From Peristeroidobacter soli (lineage in GTDB: Bacteria > Pseudomonadota > Gammaproteobacteria > Steroidobacterales > Steroidobacteraceae), in assembly GCF_004138485.1 (NCBI RefSeq), contig NZ_RYEV01000010.1:124001-188000 (forward strand): DNA of 64,000 nt. The letters are read 5' to 3'. The translations under genes and the position numbers were made by a program. Under the pieces are notes generated by a model that searched no databases, was not told the origin of the DNA, and saw only the letters and a list, made by a program, of their open reading frames with translations. Positions 18,222-28,633 of this stretch are shown one piece after another. How positions within the stretch are numbered: position 1 is the stretch's first letter; every line of letters starts with the position of its first letter.

Positions 18222-18275
18222 ATGACTACCTACACAAGAAAGTTCCGGCTGTCAGGAACTTTCTTTCAGGCGTAG
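18222..18275 (+). CDS. Possible 17-codon leader peptide overlapping a hairpin
   Basis: ATG at 18222 opens MTTYTRKFRLSGTFFQA and stops at TAG 18273. Inside it is an inverted repeat with an 11-bp perfect stem (18236-18246 / 18255-18265, aagaaagttcc / ggaactttctt) and 8-nt loop, followed by TTCAGG. Upstream, CGGGTGAA provides a weak ribosome-binding site. The frame lies between the TATAAT at 18193 and the kinase start. It may be an attenuation-type leader, or simply a stabilising or terminating 5' hairpin with the frame open by chance. Confidence 0.35.
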   Translation: MTTYTRKFRLSGTFFQA

Positions 18276-18426
18276 GAGTATTCGACGTGTAAGGGTTGCA
18301 CGTGCCGCATCGAATGGATAGCTTCCGTCCCGCCTCTGTAGCAACAACAACAGATACTTGGCCTTGCGTGCGCAGGTTCGCGATCCCTCGCCTGTCGATC
18401 AGGCCCGCCAGTAACTCGGAGCTTTA

Positions 18427-21400
18427 ATGCAACCCCCCGCGAGAGTTCGTCGTCGGATCGCCAAAGCACCTGTGAAAAAAATACCTGCCGCCCGAGCGGC
18501 TGCCACTGCCAAGGTCAGCAAGCTGAGCCGGGCCAAAGCCCCGGTCCCGTTCGATCTGAAAAACCTGCTGCTGACTCTGCAGGCGGTTCGCGATGGCAAC
18601 TTCTCGGTGCGGATCGCCGGCGACCACGAAGGCATCGAAGGCAAGATCGCCGAGACGCTCAACGACATCATTGCTTCGAATCAACGCCTCTCCGAAGAAA
18701 TGTCCCGCGCCGGCCAGCTGGTCGGCAAGGAAGGCAAGACCCGCCATCGGGTGGGCATCGATCGCCGCTCCGGGGCCTGGGGCGACATGGAAGGCTCCAT
18801 CAACACCCTGATCGACGACCTGCTCTGGCCGACCACCGAAGTCACCCGCACCATCACCGCGGTCGCCAAGGGCGATCTGTCCCAGACCGTGCGGCTGGAA
18901 ACCGATGGCCGGCCCTTGAAAGGTGAATTCCTGCGCTCGGCGACCATCGTCAACACGATGATCGAGCAGATGGGCCTGTTCACGTCCGAAGTAACGCGCG
19001 TGGCCCGCGAGGTGGGCACCGAAGGCAAGCTCGGCGGCCAGGCCGTGGTGCCGGGCGCTGCCGGCACCTGGAAAGACCTCACTGAGAATGTGAACTCCAT
19101 GGCCGGCAATCTCACCGGTCAGGTGCGAAACATCGCCGAAGTGGCGACCGCCATCGCAAGCGGCGACTTGTCCCGCAAGATTACCGCCAACGTCCGCGGC
19201 GAAATTCAACAGCTGAAGGAAGCCATCAACACGATGGTGGACCAGCTGCGCTCCTTCGCCTCCGAAGTGACGCGCGTGGCCCGGGAAGTGGGCTCCGAAG
19301 GCAAGCTCGGCGGTCAGGCGGTCGTGCCGGGCGTCGCCGGGACCTGGAAGGATCTCACCGACTCGGTGAACTCCATGGCCGCGAACCTCACTGGCCAGGT
19401 GCGTAACATCGCCGAAGTGACCACCGCCGTGGCGCGCGGTGACTTGTCCCGCAAGATCACGGTGGACGTGAAAGGCGAAATCCTGCAGCTGAAAGAAACC
19501 ATCAACACGATGGTCGACCAGTTGAACGGCTTCGCCGCCGAAGTGACGCGCGTGGCGCGCGAAGTGGGTACCGAAGGCAAGCTCGGCGGTCAGGCGACCG
19601 TGCCCGGCGTCGCAGGCACCTGGAAGGACCTCACGGACTCCGTGAACTCCATGGCCTCGAACCTGACCGGTCAGGTGCGAAACATTTCCGAAGTGACCAT
19701 CGCGGTCGCGAACGGCGACTTGTCGCGCAAGATCACGGTGGACGTGCGTGGAGAAATTCTGCAGCTGAAGGAAGCCATCAACACGATGGTGGATCAGCTG
19801 CGCTCCTTCGCCTCGGAAGTGACGCGCGTGGCTCGCGAGGTGGGCTCCGAAGGCGAGCTTGGCGGTCAGGCCATCGTGCCGGGCGTCGCAGGCACCTGGA
19901 AAGACTTGACCGACTCGGTCAACGCGATGGCCAAGAACCTGACCGGTCAGGTTCGTAACATCGCCGAAGTGACCACCGCCGTGGCTCGCGGTGACTTGTC
20001 CCGCAAGATCACCGTGGACGTGAAAGGCGAGATTCTTGAGCTCAAGGAAACCATCAATACGATGGTGGACCAGCTGAACGGCTTCGCCGCCGAAGTGACG
20101 CGCGTGGCGCGCGAAGTGGGTACCGAAGGCAAGCTCGGTGGCCAGGCCATCGTGCCCGGCATCAGCGGCGTGTGGAAGGATCTCACCGACAACGTGAACT
20201 CCATGGCCGGTAACCTGACCGGTCAGGTCCGAAACATTTCCGAAGTGACCATCGCGGTCGCGAACGGCGACTTGTCGCGCAAGATCACGGTGGACGTGCG
20301 CGGTGAAATTCTGCAGCTGAAGGAAGCCATCAACACGATGGTGGATCAGCTGCGCTCCTTCGCCTCGGAAGTGACGCGCGTGGCTCGCGAGGTGGGTTCC
20401 GAAGGCAAACTCGGCGGCCAGGCGCTCGTGCCGGGCGTCGCGGGCACGTGGAAAGACTTGACCGACTCGGTCAATGCCATGGCCACCAACTTGACCGGTC
20501 AGGTTCGTAACATCGCCGAAGTGACCACCGCCGTGGCGCGAGGCGACTTGTCTCGCAAAATCACGGTCGACGTGAAAGGCGAAATCCTGCAGCTGAAAGA
20601 AACCATCAACACGATGGTGGACCAGTTGAACGGCTTCGCGGCCGAAGTGACGCGCGTGGCGCGCGAAGTGGGTACCGAAGGCAAGCTCGGCGGTCAGGCC
20701 GAAGTGAAAGACGTGTCGGGCGTGTGGAAGGACCTCACCGATAACGTCAACGCGATGGCCTCCAACCTCACCGGCCAGGTCCGAAACATCGCCGACGTGG
20801 CGACCGCCATCGCAAGCGGCGACTTGTCGCGCAAGATCACGGTGGACGTGCGCGGCGAAATCCTGCAGCTGAAGGAAACCATCAACACGATGGTGGACCA
20901 GCTGCGCTCCTTCGCCTCGGAAGTGACGCGCGTGGCGCGCGAAGTGGGCTCCGAAGGCAAGCTCGGCGGTCAGGCGAACGTGACCGGCGCGGGCGGTACC
21001 TGGAAGGATCTCACCGACTCGGTGAACTCCATGGCCGAAAATCTCACCGGCCAGGTGAGAAACATCGCCGAGGTGACCACGGCCGTGGCGCGAGGCGACT
21101 TGTCACGCAAGATCACCGTGGACGTGAAAGGTGAAATTCTGCAGCTGAAGGAAACCATCAACACGATGGTCGACCAGCTGAACGGCTTCTCCGCCGAAGT
21201 GACGCGCGTGGCCCGCGAGGTGGGCACCGAAGGCAAGCTCGGCGGTCAGGCTGAGGTGAAAGGCATCAGCGGTGTGTGGAAGGACCTCACCGACAACGTG
21301 AATTCCATGGCCGGCAACCTGACCGGTCAGGTGCGTAACATCGCGGAAGTCGCGACCGCCATCGCGAACGGCGACTTGTCGCGCAAGATCACCGCCGACG

Positions 21401-24400
21401 TGAAAGGCGAAATTCTGCAGCTGAAGGAAACCATCAACACGATGGTGGATCAGCTGAACGGCTTCGCCGCCGAAGTGACGCGCGTGGCGCGCGAGGTCGG
21501 TACCGAAGGCAAGCTCGGCGGTCAGGCCGAAGTGAAAGACGTGTCGGGCGTGTGGAAGGACCTCACCGATAACGTGAACTCGATGGCCTCGAACCTCACC
21601 GGCCAGGTGAGAAACATCGCCGAGGTCGCAACCGCCATCGCGCGTGGCGACTTGTCGCGCAAGATCACGGTCGACGTGCGCGGCGAAATCCTGCAGCTGA
21701 AAGAGACCATCAACACGATGGTCGACCAGTTGAACGGCTTCGCCGCCGAAGTGACGCGCGTGGCGCGAGAAGTCGGCACCGAAGGCAAGCTCGGCGGTCA
21801 GGCCATCGTGCCGGGCGTCGCGGGCACGTGGAAAGATCTCACGGACAATGTGAATTCCATGGCCTCCAACCTGACCGGCCAGGTGAGAAACATTGCCGAA
21901 GTGACGACCGCCGTGGCGCGAGGCGACTTGTCTCGCAAGATCACGGTCGACGTGAAAGGTGAAATCCTGCAGCTGAAAGAAACCATCAACACGATGGTCG
22001 ACCAGCTGAACTCCTTCTCCGCCGAAGTGACGCGCGTGGCGCGTGAGGTGGGCACCGAAGGCAAGCTCGGCGGTCAGGCCGGCGTGCCGGGCGTGGCCGG
22101 CACCTGGAAGGACCTCACCGACAACGTCAACACGATGGCGAACAACCTCACCAACCAGGTGCGCGGCATCGTGAAGGTGGTGACGGCCGTGGCGAACGGC
22201 GATCTGCGTCAGCGGCTCACCGTGGAATCCAAGGGTGAAGTCGCGGCGCTCGCCGAAACCATCAACAGCATGACGACCACGCTTGCGACCTTCGCCGATC
22301 AGGTGACGAGCGTGGCGCGTGAAGTGGGCGTCGAAGGCCGGCTTGGCGGTCAGGCGAACGTGCCGGGCGCCGCGGGTACCTGGCGAGACCTCACGGCGAA
22401 CGTGAACCTGCTCGCCGCCAATCTCACCACCCAGGTGCGCGCCATCGCCGAAGTCGCGACCGCGGTGACCAAGGGCGACCTCACCCGCTCCATTCAGGTC
22501 GACGCGCGTGGCGAAGTGTCCGAGCTCAAGGACAACATCAACGCCATGATCGGCAACCTGCGCGGCACCACCGAGCGCAACACCGAACAGGACTGGCTCA
22601 AGACCAACCTCGCGAAGTTCAGCCGCATGATGCAAGGTCAACGCGACCTCGTGACCATGGGCGAGATTCTGCTGGCGGAGCTCGCGCCGCTGGTCGGCGC
22701 GCAGCAGGCCATTCTGTACATCGCCGAGATCGACAACGACGAGAAGGTGCTGAAGGAGTTCGCGACCTACGCCGACGCGAATCGCGGCGAGCGACGCCAG
22801 TACGCCCTGCGCGAAGGCTTGGTGGGTCAGTGTGCCGCCGACGGCCGACGCATCCTGCTCGAGAACGTCCCGATCGATTCCATCCACGTGCGCAGCGGCC
22901 TGCTCACCGCGCGTGCCCGCAACATCATCGCCCTGCCCATTCTGTACGAAGGCCAGGCGAAGGCCGTCATCGAGCTCGCCTCGCTGCACGAGTACACCGC
23001 CTCGCAGCTCGCGTTCCTCGAGCAGCTCGCCGGCTCCGTCGGCGTGGTGCTCAACACCATCGAAGCGACGATGCGTACCGAGGGCCTGCTCAAACAATCG
23101 CAAGAGCTCGCCGGCGAATTGCAGACTCAGCAGAAAGAGCTGCAACAGACCAACGAGGAGCTGGCCAACAAGGCGCAACTGCTCGCCGAGCAGAACGCCG
23201 AGGTGGAGCGCAAGAACGAGGAAATCGAGCTGGCCCGTCGCGCGCTCGAGGAAAAGGCGACCGAGCTGGCGCTCACGTCGCGTTACAAGTCCGAGTTCCT
23301 CGCGAACATGTCGCATGAGCTGCGCACGCCGCTCAACAGCATTCTGATCCTGGGTCAGCAGCTGGCCGAGAACGCCGATCAGAACCTGTCGCCGCGACAG
23401 ATCGAGTTCGCGAAGACCATTCACGGCGCCGGCACCGACCTGTTGAATCTGATCAGCGACATTCTGGACTTGTCGAAGATCGAGTCCGGCACGGTGACGG
23501 TGGAGTCCGAGGATCTGTTGTTCTCGCACCTGCGCGAGACCGTCGAGCGCAACTTCCGTCACGAGGCCGAAGCGCGCGCTCTGCAGTTCACGGCGGATTT
23601 CGATCCGGCGCTGGGCCGGCAGATCTCGACCGATCCGAAGCGACTCTTGCAGGTGTTGAAGAACCTGCTGTCGAACGCGTTCAAGTTCACCGCTCAAGGC
23701 AGCGTGACCCTGCGCGTGCGCACGGCGCAGTCGGGCTGGAATCCCGATCATCCCGTGCTCAGCCAGGTACAAACGGTCGTCGCGTTCTCGGTCACCGATA
23801 CCGGCATCGGTATCGCGCCCGAGAAACAACGAATCATTTTCGAGGCGTTCCAACAGGCCGACGCCGGTACCTCGCGCAAGTACGGCGGCACGGGCCTGGG
23901 TCTTGCGATCAGCCGCGAGCTGGCGCACCTGCTCGGCGGCGAGCTGCGACTGGTCAGCGCACCGGGCCAGGGCAGCACCTTCACGTTGTATCTGCCGCTG
24001 ACGTTCGTGGGCTCCGCCTATCGGCAGGCGAAGGCCCTGCCCGGCAGCAGCTCGACCCCAAATACTCCGTTCCAGCCGCTGCCCCTGCCGCTGCGGGCCG
24101 AGGAGCTGGTCGACGATCGCAACGATCTGGAATCGAACGATCGGGTGCTGCTGATCATCGAGGACGATCCTCACTACGGCAAGGTGCTGCTCAACCTGGC
24201 ACGTGACAATGGCTTCAAGGTCATCGTCGCGAAGACCGGCGCCGACGGCCTCGCCCTGGCGCGCAAATATCATCCGACGGCGATCTCGCTCGATGTGTTC
24301 CTGCCCGACATGCTGGGCTGGACGGTGCTCAATCAGCTGAAACAAAGCCCGGGCACCCGCCACATCCCGGTACAGATCCTGACCGTCGAGGAGGAGCGTC

Positions 24401-25311
24401 AGTACAGCCTGGAGCGCGGCGCGTATGCCTTCATGAACAAGCCCGCCACCACGGATGAGCTCGCGGCAGCGCTGCAACGGATTCGTAACTTCGCGGCCGC
24501 CAACGTTCGTGAGCTGCTGGTGGTCGAAGACGATCCGGCCGAACAGCTCAGTATCGCCGAGCTCATCGGCTTCGACGATGTGACCATCACGGCGGTCGAC
24601 AGCGGTGAGCAGGCGCTGCAGGCGATGCGCACCAAGCAATTCGACTGCGTGGTGCTCGACCTGCGCCTGCCCGATGTTTCCGGCTTCGAGCTGCTGGCCG
24701 AGATTCAGACCGACGCGAAACTGCGAGAAACCCCGATCGTCGTGTTCACCGGCCGCGACCTGTCGCAGGCCGAGGAACAGGAGCTGCGCACCAAGGCCAA
24801 GAGCATCGTGTTGAAGGGCGTGCGCTCCCCGGAGCGGCTGCTCGATGAGACCGCGCTGTTCCTGCATCGGGTGGTCACCAACCTGCCGCCGGCCAAGCAA
24901 AAGATGATCGAAGCCCTGCACGAGGGCGATGAGCCGTTGCACGGGCGCAAGGTGCTGGTGGTGGACGATGACGTGCGTAACATCTTCGCGCTGAACAGCG
25001 TGCTGGAACGGCGCGGCATGCAGGTGATCAACGCCAGCAATGGCATGGACGCGATCAAACTGGTGGAATCCACCGACGACCTGTCGCTGGTCCTGATGGA
25101 CGTCATGATGCCCGAGATGGACGGCTATGAGACCATGCGGCGGATCCGCGAGAACACCAAATTCCGGCTGCTGCCCATCATCGCTTTGACCGCCAAGGCC
25201 ATGAAGGGCGACCGGGAAAAATGCCTGGAAGCGGGGGCATCCGACTATGTTGCGAAACCCGTCGATACAGCACAGCTATTGTCTCTGGTAAGAATGTGGC
25301 TGCAGCCGTAG
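18427..25311 (+). CDS. Giant poly-HAMP hybrid histidine kinase (Nik1/Os-1-like HAMP array, GAF, HisKA, HATPase, three receivers)
   Basis: 2294 residues, no membrane segment and no signal peptide, so cytosolic. A GGAG lies six bases before the ATG. The N-terminus is Lys/Arg/Ala-rich. Two divergent HAMP-like units come first (about 45-185), then 13 units of exactly 92 residues (188-1382) with the pattern [42 protein letters not shown], Ax[24 protein letters not shown]. This matches the repeat of fungal group III (Nik1/Os-1) kinases. Next are a GAF domain (about 1397-1557), a coiled coil to 1620, and His[15 protein letters not shown] with His1630. The ATPase carries [11 protein letters not shown] and [12 protein letters not shown]. 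Three receivers follow, with Asp1956, Asp2078 and Asp2225. In fungi such kinases signal osmotic stress and phenylpyrrole exposure; the bacterial signal is unknown. Two more signalling genes follow. Confidence 0.95.
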   Translation: MQPPARVRRRIAKAPVKKIPAARAAATAKVSKLSRAKAPVPFDLKNLLLTLQAVRDGNFSVRIAGDHEGIEGKIAETLNDIIASNQRLSEEMSRAGQLVGKEGKTRHRVGIDRRSGAWGDMEGSINTLIDDLLWPTTEVTRTITAVAKGDLSQTVRLETDGRPLKGEFLRSATIVNTMIEQMGLFTSEVTRVAREVGTEGKLGGQAVVPGAAGTWKDLTENVNSMAGNLTGQVRNIAEVATAIASGDLSRKITANVRGEIQQLKEAINTMVDQLRSFASEVTRVAREVGSEGKLGGQAVVPGVAGTWKDLTDSVNSMAANLTGQVRNIAEVTTAVARGDLSRKITVDVKGEILQLKETINTMVDQLNGFAAEVTRVAREVGTEGKLGGQATVPGVAGTWKDLTDSVNSMASNLTGQVRNISEVTIAVANGDLSRKITVDVRGEILQLKEAINTMVDQLRSFASEVTRVAREVGSEGELGGQAIVPGVAGTWKDLTDSVNAMAKNLTGQVRNIAEVTTAVARGDLSRKITVDVKGEILELKETINTMVDQLNGFAAEVTRVAREVGTEGKLGGQAIVPGISGVWKDLTDNVNSMAGNLTGQVRNISEVTIAVANGDLSRKITVDVRGEILQLKEAINTMVDQLRSFASEVTRVAREVGSEGKLGGQALVPGVAGTWKDLTDSVNAMATNLTGQVRNIAEVTTAVARGDLSRKITVDVKGEILQLKETINTMVDQLNGFAAEVTRVAREVGTEGKLGGQAEVKDVSGVWKDLTDNVNAMASNLTGQVRNIADVATAIASGDLSRKITVDVRGEILQLKETINTMVDQLRSFASEVTRVAREVGSEGKLGGQANVTGAGGTWKDLTDSVNSMAENLTGQVRNIAEVTTAVARGDLSRKITVDVKGEILQLKETINTMVDQLNGFSAEVTRVAREVGTEGKLGGQAEVKGISGVWKDLTDNVNSMAGNLTGQVRNIAEVATAIANGDLSRKITADVKGEILQLKETINTMVDQLNGFAAEVTRVAREVGTEGKLGGQAEVKDVSGVWKDLTDNVNSMASNLTGQVRNIAEVATAIARGDLSRKITVDVRGEILQLKETINTMVDQLNGFAAEVTRVAREVGTEGKLGGQAIVPGVAGTWKDLTDNVNSMASNLTGQVRNIAEVTTAVARGDLSRKITVDVKGEILQLKETINTMVDQLNSFSAEVTRVAREVGTEGKLGGQAGVPGVAGTWKDLTDNVNTMANNLTNQVRGIVKVVTAVANGDLRQRLTVESKGEVAALAETINSMTTTLATFADQVTSVAREVGVEGRLGGQANVPGAAGTWRDLTANVNLLAANLTTQVRAIAEVATAVTKGDLTRSIQVDARGEVSELKDNINAMIGNLRGTTERNTEQDWLKTNLAKFSRMMQGQRDLVTMGEILLAELAPLVGAQQAILYIAEIDNDEKVLKEFATYADANRGERRQYALREGLVGQCAADGRRILLENVPIDSIHVRSGLLTARARNIIALPILYEGQAKAVIELASLHEYTASQLAFLEQLAGSVGVVLNTIEATMRTEGLLKQSQELAGELQTQQKELQQTNEELANKAQLLAEQNAEVERKNEEIELARRALEEKATELALTSRYKSEFLANMSHELRTPLNSILILGQQLAENADQNLSPRQIEFAKTIHGAGTDLLNLISDILDLSKIESGTVTVESEDLLFSHLRETVERNFRHEAEARALQFTADFDPALGRQISTDPKRLLQVLKNLLSNAFKFTAQGSVTLRVRTAQSGWNPDHPVLSQVQTVVAFSVTDTGIGIAPEKQRIIFEAFQQADAGTSRKYGGTGLGLAISRELAHLLGGELRLVSAPGQGSTFTLYLPLTFVGSAYRQAKALPGSSSTPNTPFQPLPLPLRAEELVDDRNDLESNDRVLLIIEDDPHYGKVLLNLARDNGFKVIVAKTGADGLALARKYHPTAISLDVFLPDMLGWTVLNQLKQSPGTRHIPVQILTVEEERQYSLERGAYAFMNKPATTDELAAALQRIRNFAAANVRELLVVEDDPAEQLSIAELIGFDDVTITAVDSGEQALQAMRTKQFDCVVLDLRLPDVSGFELLAEIQTDAKLRETPIVVFTGRDLSQAEEQELRTKAKSIVLKGVRSPERLLDETALFLHRVVTNLPPAKQKMIEALHEGDEPLHGRKVLVVDDDVRNIFALNSVLERRGMQVINASNGMDAIKLVESTDDLSLVLMDVMMPEMDGYETMRRIRENTKFRLLPIIALTAKAMKGDREKCLEAGASDYVAKPVDTAQLLSLVRMWLQP
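18988..22575 (+). repeat. Thirteen in-frame 276-bp tandem repeats encoding HAMP units
   Basis: The codon for Glu/Gln of E(Q)VTxVAREVG recurs at 18988, 19264, 19540 and so on to 22300, always 276 nt apart, without a single indel over 3.6 kb. Units differ at the protein level in two alternating forms. One has QLRSFASEV with VGSEG (units 2, 4, 6, 8). The other has QLN(G/S)F(A/S)AEV with VGTEG (units 3, 5, 7, 9, then 10, 11, 12 in a row). Units 2-9 are therefore a 552-bp higher-order repeat, and 10-12 look like a later single-unit expansion. Units 1 and 13 are more divergent. Long identical stretches at DNA level make this a likely recombination or assembly hot spot. Confidence 0.95.
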
Positions 25312-25340
25312 GCGATAAACCCGCCACCGGGCGAACTAAT

Positions 25341-27005
25341 GTGAACGGCATCCCCTTCAACGAACGAGTCAACATCCTGCTGGTCGACGACCAGCCGAGC
25401 CGGTTGCTCTCGTATGAATCGGTGCTGGCCGACCTGGGTCAGAACCTGATCAGCGCCCGTTCCGGCGAGGAGGCCCTGCAGCGGCTGCTCGATGACGACT
25501 TCGCCGTCATCCTGCTGGACGTGAGCATGCCGGGCATGGACGGCTTCGAAACCGCGGCCATGATCCACGATCACCCGCGCTTCGAGAGCATCCCCATCAT
25601 CTTCGTCACCGGCGTGCACGACTCGGAGTTCGATGCCTTGAAAGGCTATCGGCTCGGCGCGGTCGATTATGTCTCGATCCCGATCGTGCCCGAGATCCTG
25701 CGCAGCAAGGTCTCGGTGCTGGTCGAGCTGTACATGCAGCGCCGGGAACTGCAGCGCCTGAACCGCAGCCTCGCCGAGGCCAACGCCACGTTGCAGGCCG
25801 AGAAAGCTCGGGAGCTGGAGCGCGCCAATCACAACCTGGAACAAGCCAACGCCGCCTTGCGCGATGCCGACCGTCACAAGGACGAGTTCATCGCCATCCT
25901 GGCGCACGAGCTGAGAAATCCCCTCGCCCCGATCCGGGCGGCGGTCGATGTGATGTCGCTGATGCCGCTGGAACATACCCAGTTGCGCTGGGCCCGCGAG
26001 GTGATCGATCGCCAGACGACGCATCTGAGCCGGCTGGTCGATGACCTGCTGGATGTGTCGCGGATCTCTCGTGGCACGATCAAGCTCAACAAGGAGCTGC
26101 TCTCCTTGCGCACCATCCTGGATCGCTCGGTGGAAGCGGCGCAGCCCATCATCTCCGCGCATCATCATGAACTGCAGATCGAATGCCTGGCCGAGACCGC
26201 GACCGTCCAGGGCGACCCGACGCGCCTGGTCCAGATCCTGAGCAATCTGCTGAACAACGCCGCCAAATATATGCAGGCGAGCGGCACCATCCTGCTTCGT
26301 GCCAGCGTCGACGGCGGGCACGCGGTGTTCGCCGTGAAAGACTCAGGCATCGGCCTCACCTCCGAGGCGCTGCCCAAGCTGTTCAATCTGTTCTCGCGCG
26401 TGCACGAGGATGAGGGACACTTGCCCAGCGGTCTGGGCATCGGCCTCGCCCTGGTTCGTCAGCTCGTCGAGCTCCATGGTGGCGCGGTCAGCGCCACCAG
26501 CCCCGGTCCCAATCGCGGCAGTGAATTCACGGTGCGTCTGCCGTTGTCCGACACCCTCGCCCCGATCGCCACCCTCGGCGAGGCGCCGCCGGCTCAAGCT
26601 CAGATGCAGGCCCTGCGAGTGCTGGTCGCGGACGACAATGCCGATGCGTTGGAAAGCCTCGCGCTGCTGCTCGAGGTCTGCGGCCATGAAGTGCGCAAGG
26701 CCTCCGACGGACAGGAGACATTGCAGGCCGTGACCGCCTGGCGTCCCGACGTGGCGCTGCTCGACATCGGCATGCCCCTCCTGGATGGCTACGAAGTCGC
26801 GCGGCGAATTCGCGGCGAACCTTGGGGCGCGCAATTGTTCCTGGTCGCCGTCAGCGGTTGGGGTCAGAGCGAGGACCGCCAGCGCGCCACCGACGCCGGC
26901 TTCGACCTGCACTTCCGCAAGCCCATCGGTTTACCTACCTTGGAAGGGATTCTGGAAAAAGCGCAGCGACTGAATGCCGAAACAGTCGTAAAGTCCGACA
27001 CCTGA
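25341..27005 (+). CDS. Hybrid histidine kinase with receivers at both ends (REC-HisKA-HATPase-REC)
   Basis: 554 residues from a GTG at 25341. An earlier in-frame GTG (near 25296) overlapping the giant kinase is also possible, and the frame itself opens at 25221. The N-terminal receiver starts INILLVDDQPS-like (VNILLVDDQPSRLL) and has Asp60 in VILLDVSMPGMDG. A coiled coil (about 140-180) follows. HisKA reads FIAILAHELRNPLAPI with His189. The HATPase has ILSNLLNNAAKYM and DSGIGLTSEALP. The C-terminal receiver has Asp475 in VALLDIGMPLLDG. There are no membrane segments and no sensor domain; input is probably phosphoryl transfer from, or contact with, the upstream kinase. No DNA-binding output. 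It is 29 nt downstream of the giant kinase, so almost certainly co-transcribed. Confidence 0.93.
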   Translation: MNGIPFNERVNILLVDDQPSRLLSYESVLADLGQNLISARSGEEALQRLLDDDFAVILLDVSMPGMDGFETAAMIHDHPRFESIPIIFVTGVHDSEFDALKGYRLGAVDYVSIPIVPEILRSKVSVLVELYMQRRELQRLNRSLAEANATLQAEKARELERANHNLEQANAALRDADRHKDEFIAILAHELRNPLAPIRAAVDVMSLMPLEHTQLRWAREVIDRQTTHLSRLVDDLLDVSRISRGTIKLNKELLSLRTILDRSVEAAQPIISAHHHELQIECLAETATVQGDPTRLVQILSNLLNNAAKYMQASGTILLRASVDGGHAVFAVKDSGIGLTSEALPKLFNLFSRVHEDEGHLPSGLGIGLALVRQLVELHGGAVSATSPGPNRGSEFTVRLPLSDTLAPIATLGEAPPAQAQMQALRVLVADDNADALESLALLLEVCGHEVRKASDGQETLQAVTAWRPDVALLDIGMPLLDGYEVARRIRGEPWGAQLFLVAVSGWGQSEDRQRATDAGFDLHFRKPIGLPTLEGILEKAQRLNAETVVKSDT

Positions 27006-27041
27006 GTCACGCCCCTGCTACTGTCGGCACAGACCTTACAC

Positions 27042-27692
27042 GTGAACGATCTCTCTTTGCTGGAGGACGCGCTGCGTGCGTACCTCAATCGTCGCTGTCG
27101 TCGTGCCTATGCGCATGACCTCCGCAACGGCCTGCAAGGCATCTTTGGCGGTGTCGATGCGCTGACCCGGGCGGCGCGCACGACGCTGACCGGCAAGCCC
27201 CTTCACGTTCCGCTCGAACAGCTGACCACCTTCGTTCAGCAGGCCATCACCAATCACGAGCGCGGACTGGAACGCGTGATGGAGAGCCTCGCCCCGGAGG
27301 CGCAGCCACCCTCGGCCGTTTCGGGCCGCGAACTCCTGATCGAGCTGGCCCGCTTTCTGACCAACGACGCGGCTCGTAACAGCATTCGCATCCGCCACGA
27401 CTTCTCGGACGATCTGAAGACCACGACGGTGGTCGCACGACTGCGCCTGATCGCACTCGCCCTGCTGACCGACAGCATCGATGCTCTCGCCGGCGGCGGT
27501 GAGATTCGGATCGGCGGACAAACCCGCGACGGCCGCGTGCAATTGGATATCACCGACACGCGCATGCAGCCTCCGGAGGTGTCCTTCATGACCAATACGA
27601 TCGAGCGGCTCGCAGCCGAACTCTCCGGCCACATCGAGAGCAAGCGAGGCGATGGCGGGCACAGGGTGCGGATCGACCTGCCGGCGGTTTGA
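27042..27692 (+). CDS. Degenerate histidine-kinase-like protein, candidate phosphotransferase
   Basis: 216 residues from a GTG at 27042. The N-terminus resembles a HisKA dimerisation helix, RAYAHDLRNGLQGIFGG with His25. The second half has the fold order of a GHKL ATPase (LRLIALALLTDSIDALAGGG in the N-box position; LDITDTRMQPP in the G1 position), but it lacks the N-box Asn and the DxGxG glycines. The GxGLGL lid is also missing, replaced by ELSGHIESKRGDGGHRVRID. This is the architecture of histidine phosphotransferases derived from kinases (ChpT, Spo0B type). It follows the second hybrid kinase by 36 nt and may shuttle phosphate between the receivers in this cluster. The role is inferred; the missing ATP motifs are seen. 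Confidence 0.75.
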   Translation: MNDLSLLEDALRAYLNRRCRRAYAHDLRNGLQGIFGGVDALTRAARTTLTGKPLHVPLEQLTTFVQQAITNHERGLERVMESLAPEAQPPSAVSGRELLIELARFLTNDAARNSIRIRHDFSDDLKTTTVVARLRLIALALLTDSIDALAGGGEIRIGGQTRDGRVQLDITDTRMQPPEVSFMTNTIERLAAELSGHIESKRGDGGHRVRIDLPAV

Positions 27693-27702
27693 TCACGACG
27701 CA

Positions 27703-28599
27703 TCAGGTTCGATCGCCATCCCGCAGGATGCAACGAAATCCGATGTGACTCGTCGAGGTGTCGATCGGGTGCGGGTAGCGCGCCGCCGGTCGATAGCGCT
27801 GACAGTAGTTGGCTGCGCACAAATGCGAGCCGCCCTTCAATACTTTGAAGCCGATGCCCGGCACGGCCGGCGTTGAATCGTCGCGCTGCCGGACACAGCA
27901 GCTTCCTGAACGTTTCTTTTCGGTGACCGGCGGCGCATGCCAATCGCACGTCCATTCCCAGACGTTGCCGATCATGTCGTACAGCCCGAAGGCATTGGCG
28001 GGGAAGCTGCGCACCGGCGAGGTCCGTTCCCAACCATCCAGCATGCGATTCTCATGTGGAAACTCCCCCTGCCAATAGTTCGCCAGCATGCGCCCCTCGG
28101 GCGCCAGCTCATCGCCCCACGCAAATTCCGTCTCGAGCCCGCCACGCGCTGCATATTCCCATTCGGCCTCGGTCGGCAGCGACTTGCCGGCCCACGCTGC
28201 GTAGGCTTGCGCATCCGCGTAGGCGATGTGCACGACCGGGTGATCTTCCAGTGCCGCGATGGAGCTGCCCTCGCCCAGCGGCTGCAACCAGCTCGCACCC
28301 AGAACAAAAGGCCACCACTGTCCGAAATCATCGAGGTCCAGGGCGCCTCGCGGACGCTGGAACACGAATGAACCGGCCCGCGCCATTGACGCAGGCAGGC
28401 CGGGATAGTCAGCGGGATCGGGCGGTGTCTGCGCGACCGTGCGATAGCCAGTCGCGGCCACGAATACCGCGAACTCGCGATTGGTCACCGGCGTCTCGTC
28501 GATCCAAAAACCCTCGACCCGCCTGCAGCGACGCGGTCGCTCCTCGGCATAGAACCGATCCGAGCCCATGACGAAGTCGCCGCCGGGCAACCGGCGCAT
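27703..28599 (-). CDS. Formylglycine-generating enzyme (sulfatase-modifying factor)
   Basis: 298 residues from ATG 28599; a GTG at 28629, five bases after the TonB receptor stop, is an alternative. The FGE/C-type-lectin-like fold is marked by GGDFVMGSDRFYAEERPR, VTNREFAVFV, SLPTEAEWEYAARGGLE and GLYDMIGNVWEWTCDW. The active-site pair is present in LKGGSHLCAANYCQRYR as Cys261 and Cys266, matching the copper-binding cysteines of aerobic FGE. Many FGE-fold relatives (EgtB, ergothioneine-type) lack this pair. No signal peptide, so it acts in the cytosol before export. It converts the Cys in CxPxR of sulfatases to formylglycine. Three such sulfatases lie upstream on the same strand. Confidence 0.94.
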   Translation of the reverse strand: MRRLPGGDFVMGSDRFYAEERPRRCRRVEGFWIDETPVTNREFAVFVAATGYRTVAQTPPDPADYPGLPASMARAGSFVFQRPRGALDLDDFGQWWPFVLGASWLQPLGEGSSIAALEDHPVVHIAYADAQAYAAWAGKSLPTEAEWEYAARGGLETEFAWGDELAPEGRMLANYWQGEFPHENRMLDGWERTSPVRSFPANAFGLYDMIGNVWEWTCDWHAPPVTEKKRSGSCCVRQRDDSTPAVPGIGFKVLKGGSHLCAANYCQRYRPAARYPHPIDTSTSHIGFRCILRDGDRT

Positions 28600-28633
28600 G
28601 CCAGAAGTGCGTGCGCCGGCCCGGTTCACGTCG

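Noticed and set aside
18988-22575. Regular repeats suggestive of a CRISPR or satellite array
   Set aside because: Repeat length is 276 bp, in frame, without spacers, and encodes HAMP units.
21103-24942. A 1279-residue open frame antisense to the poly-HAMP kinase
   Set aside because: It exists because the sense strand is GC-rich and repeated, so stop-free antisense codons recur every 276 nt. It has no ribosome-binding site and no recognisable domain.
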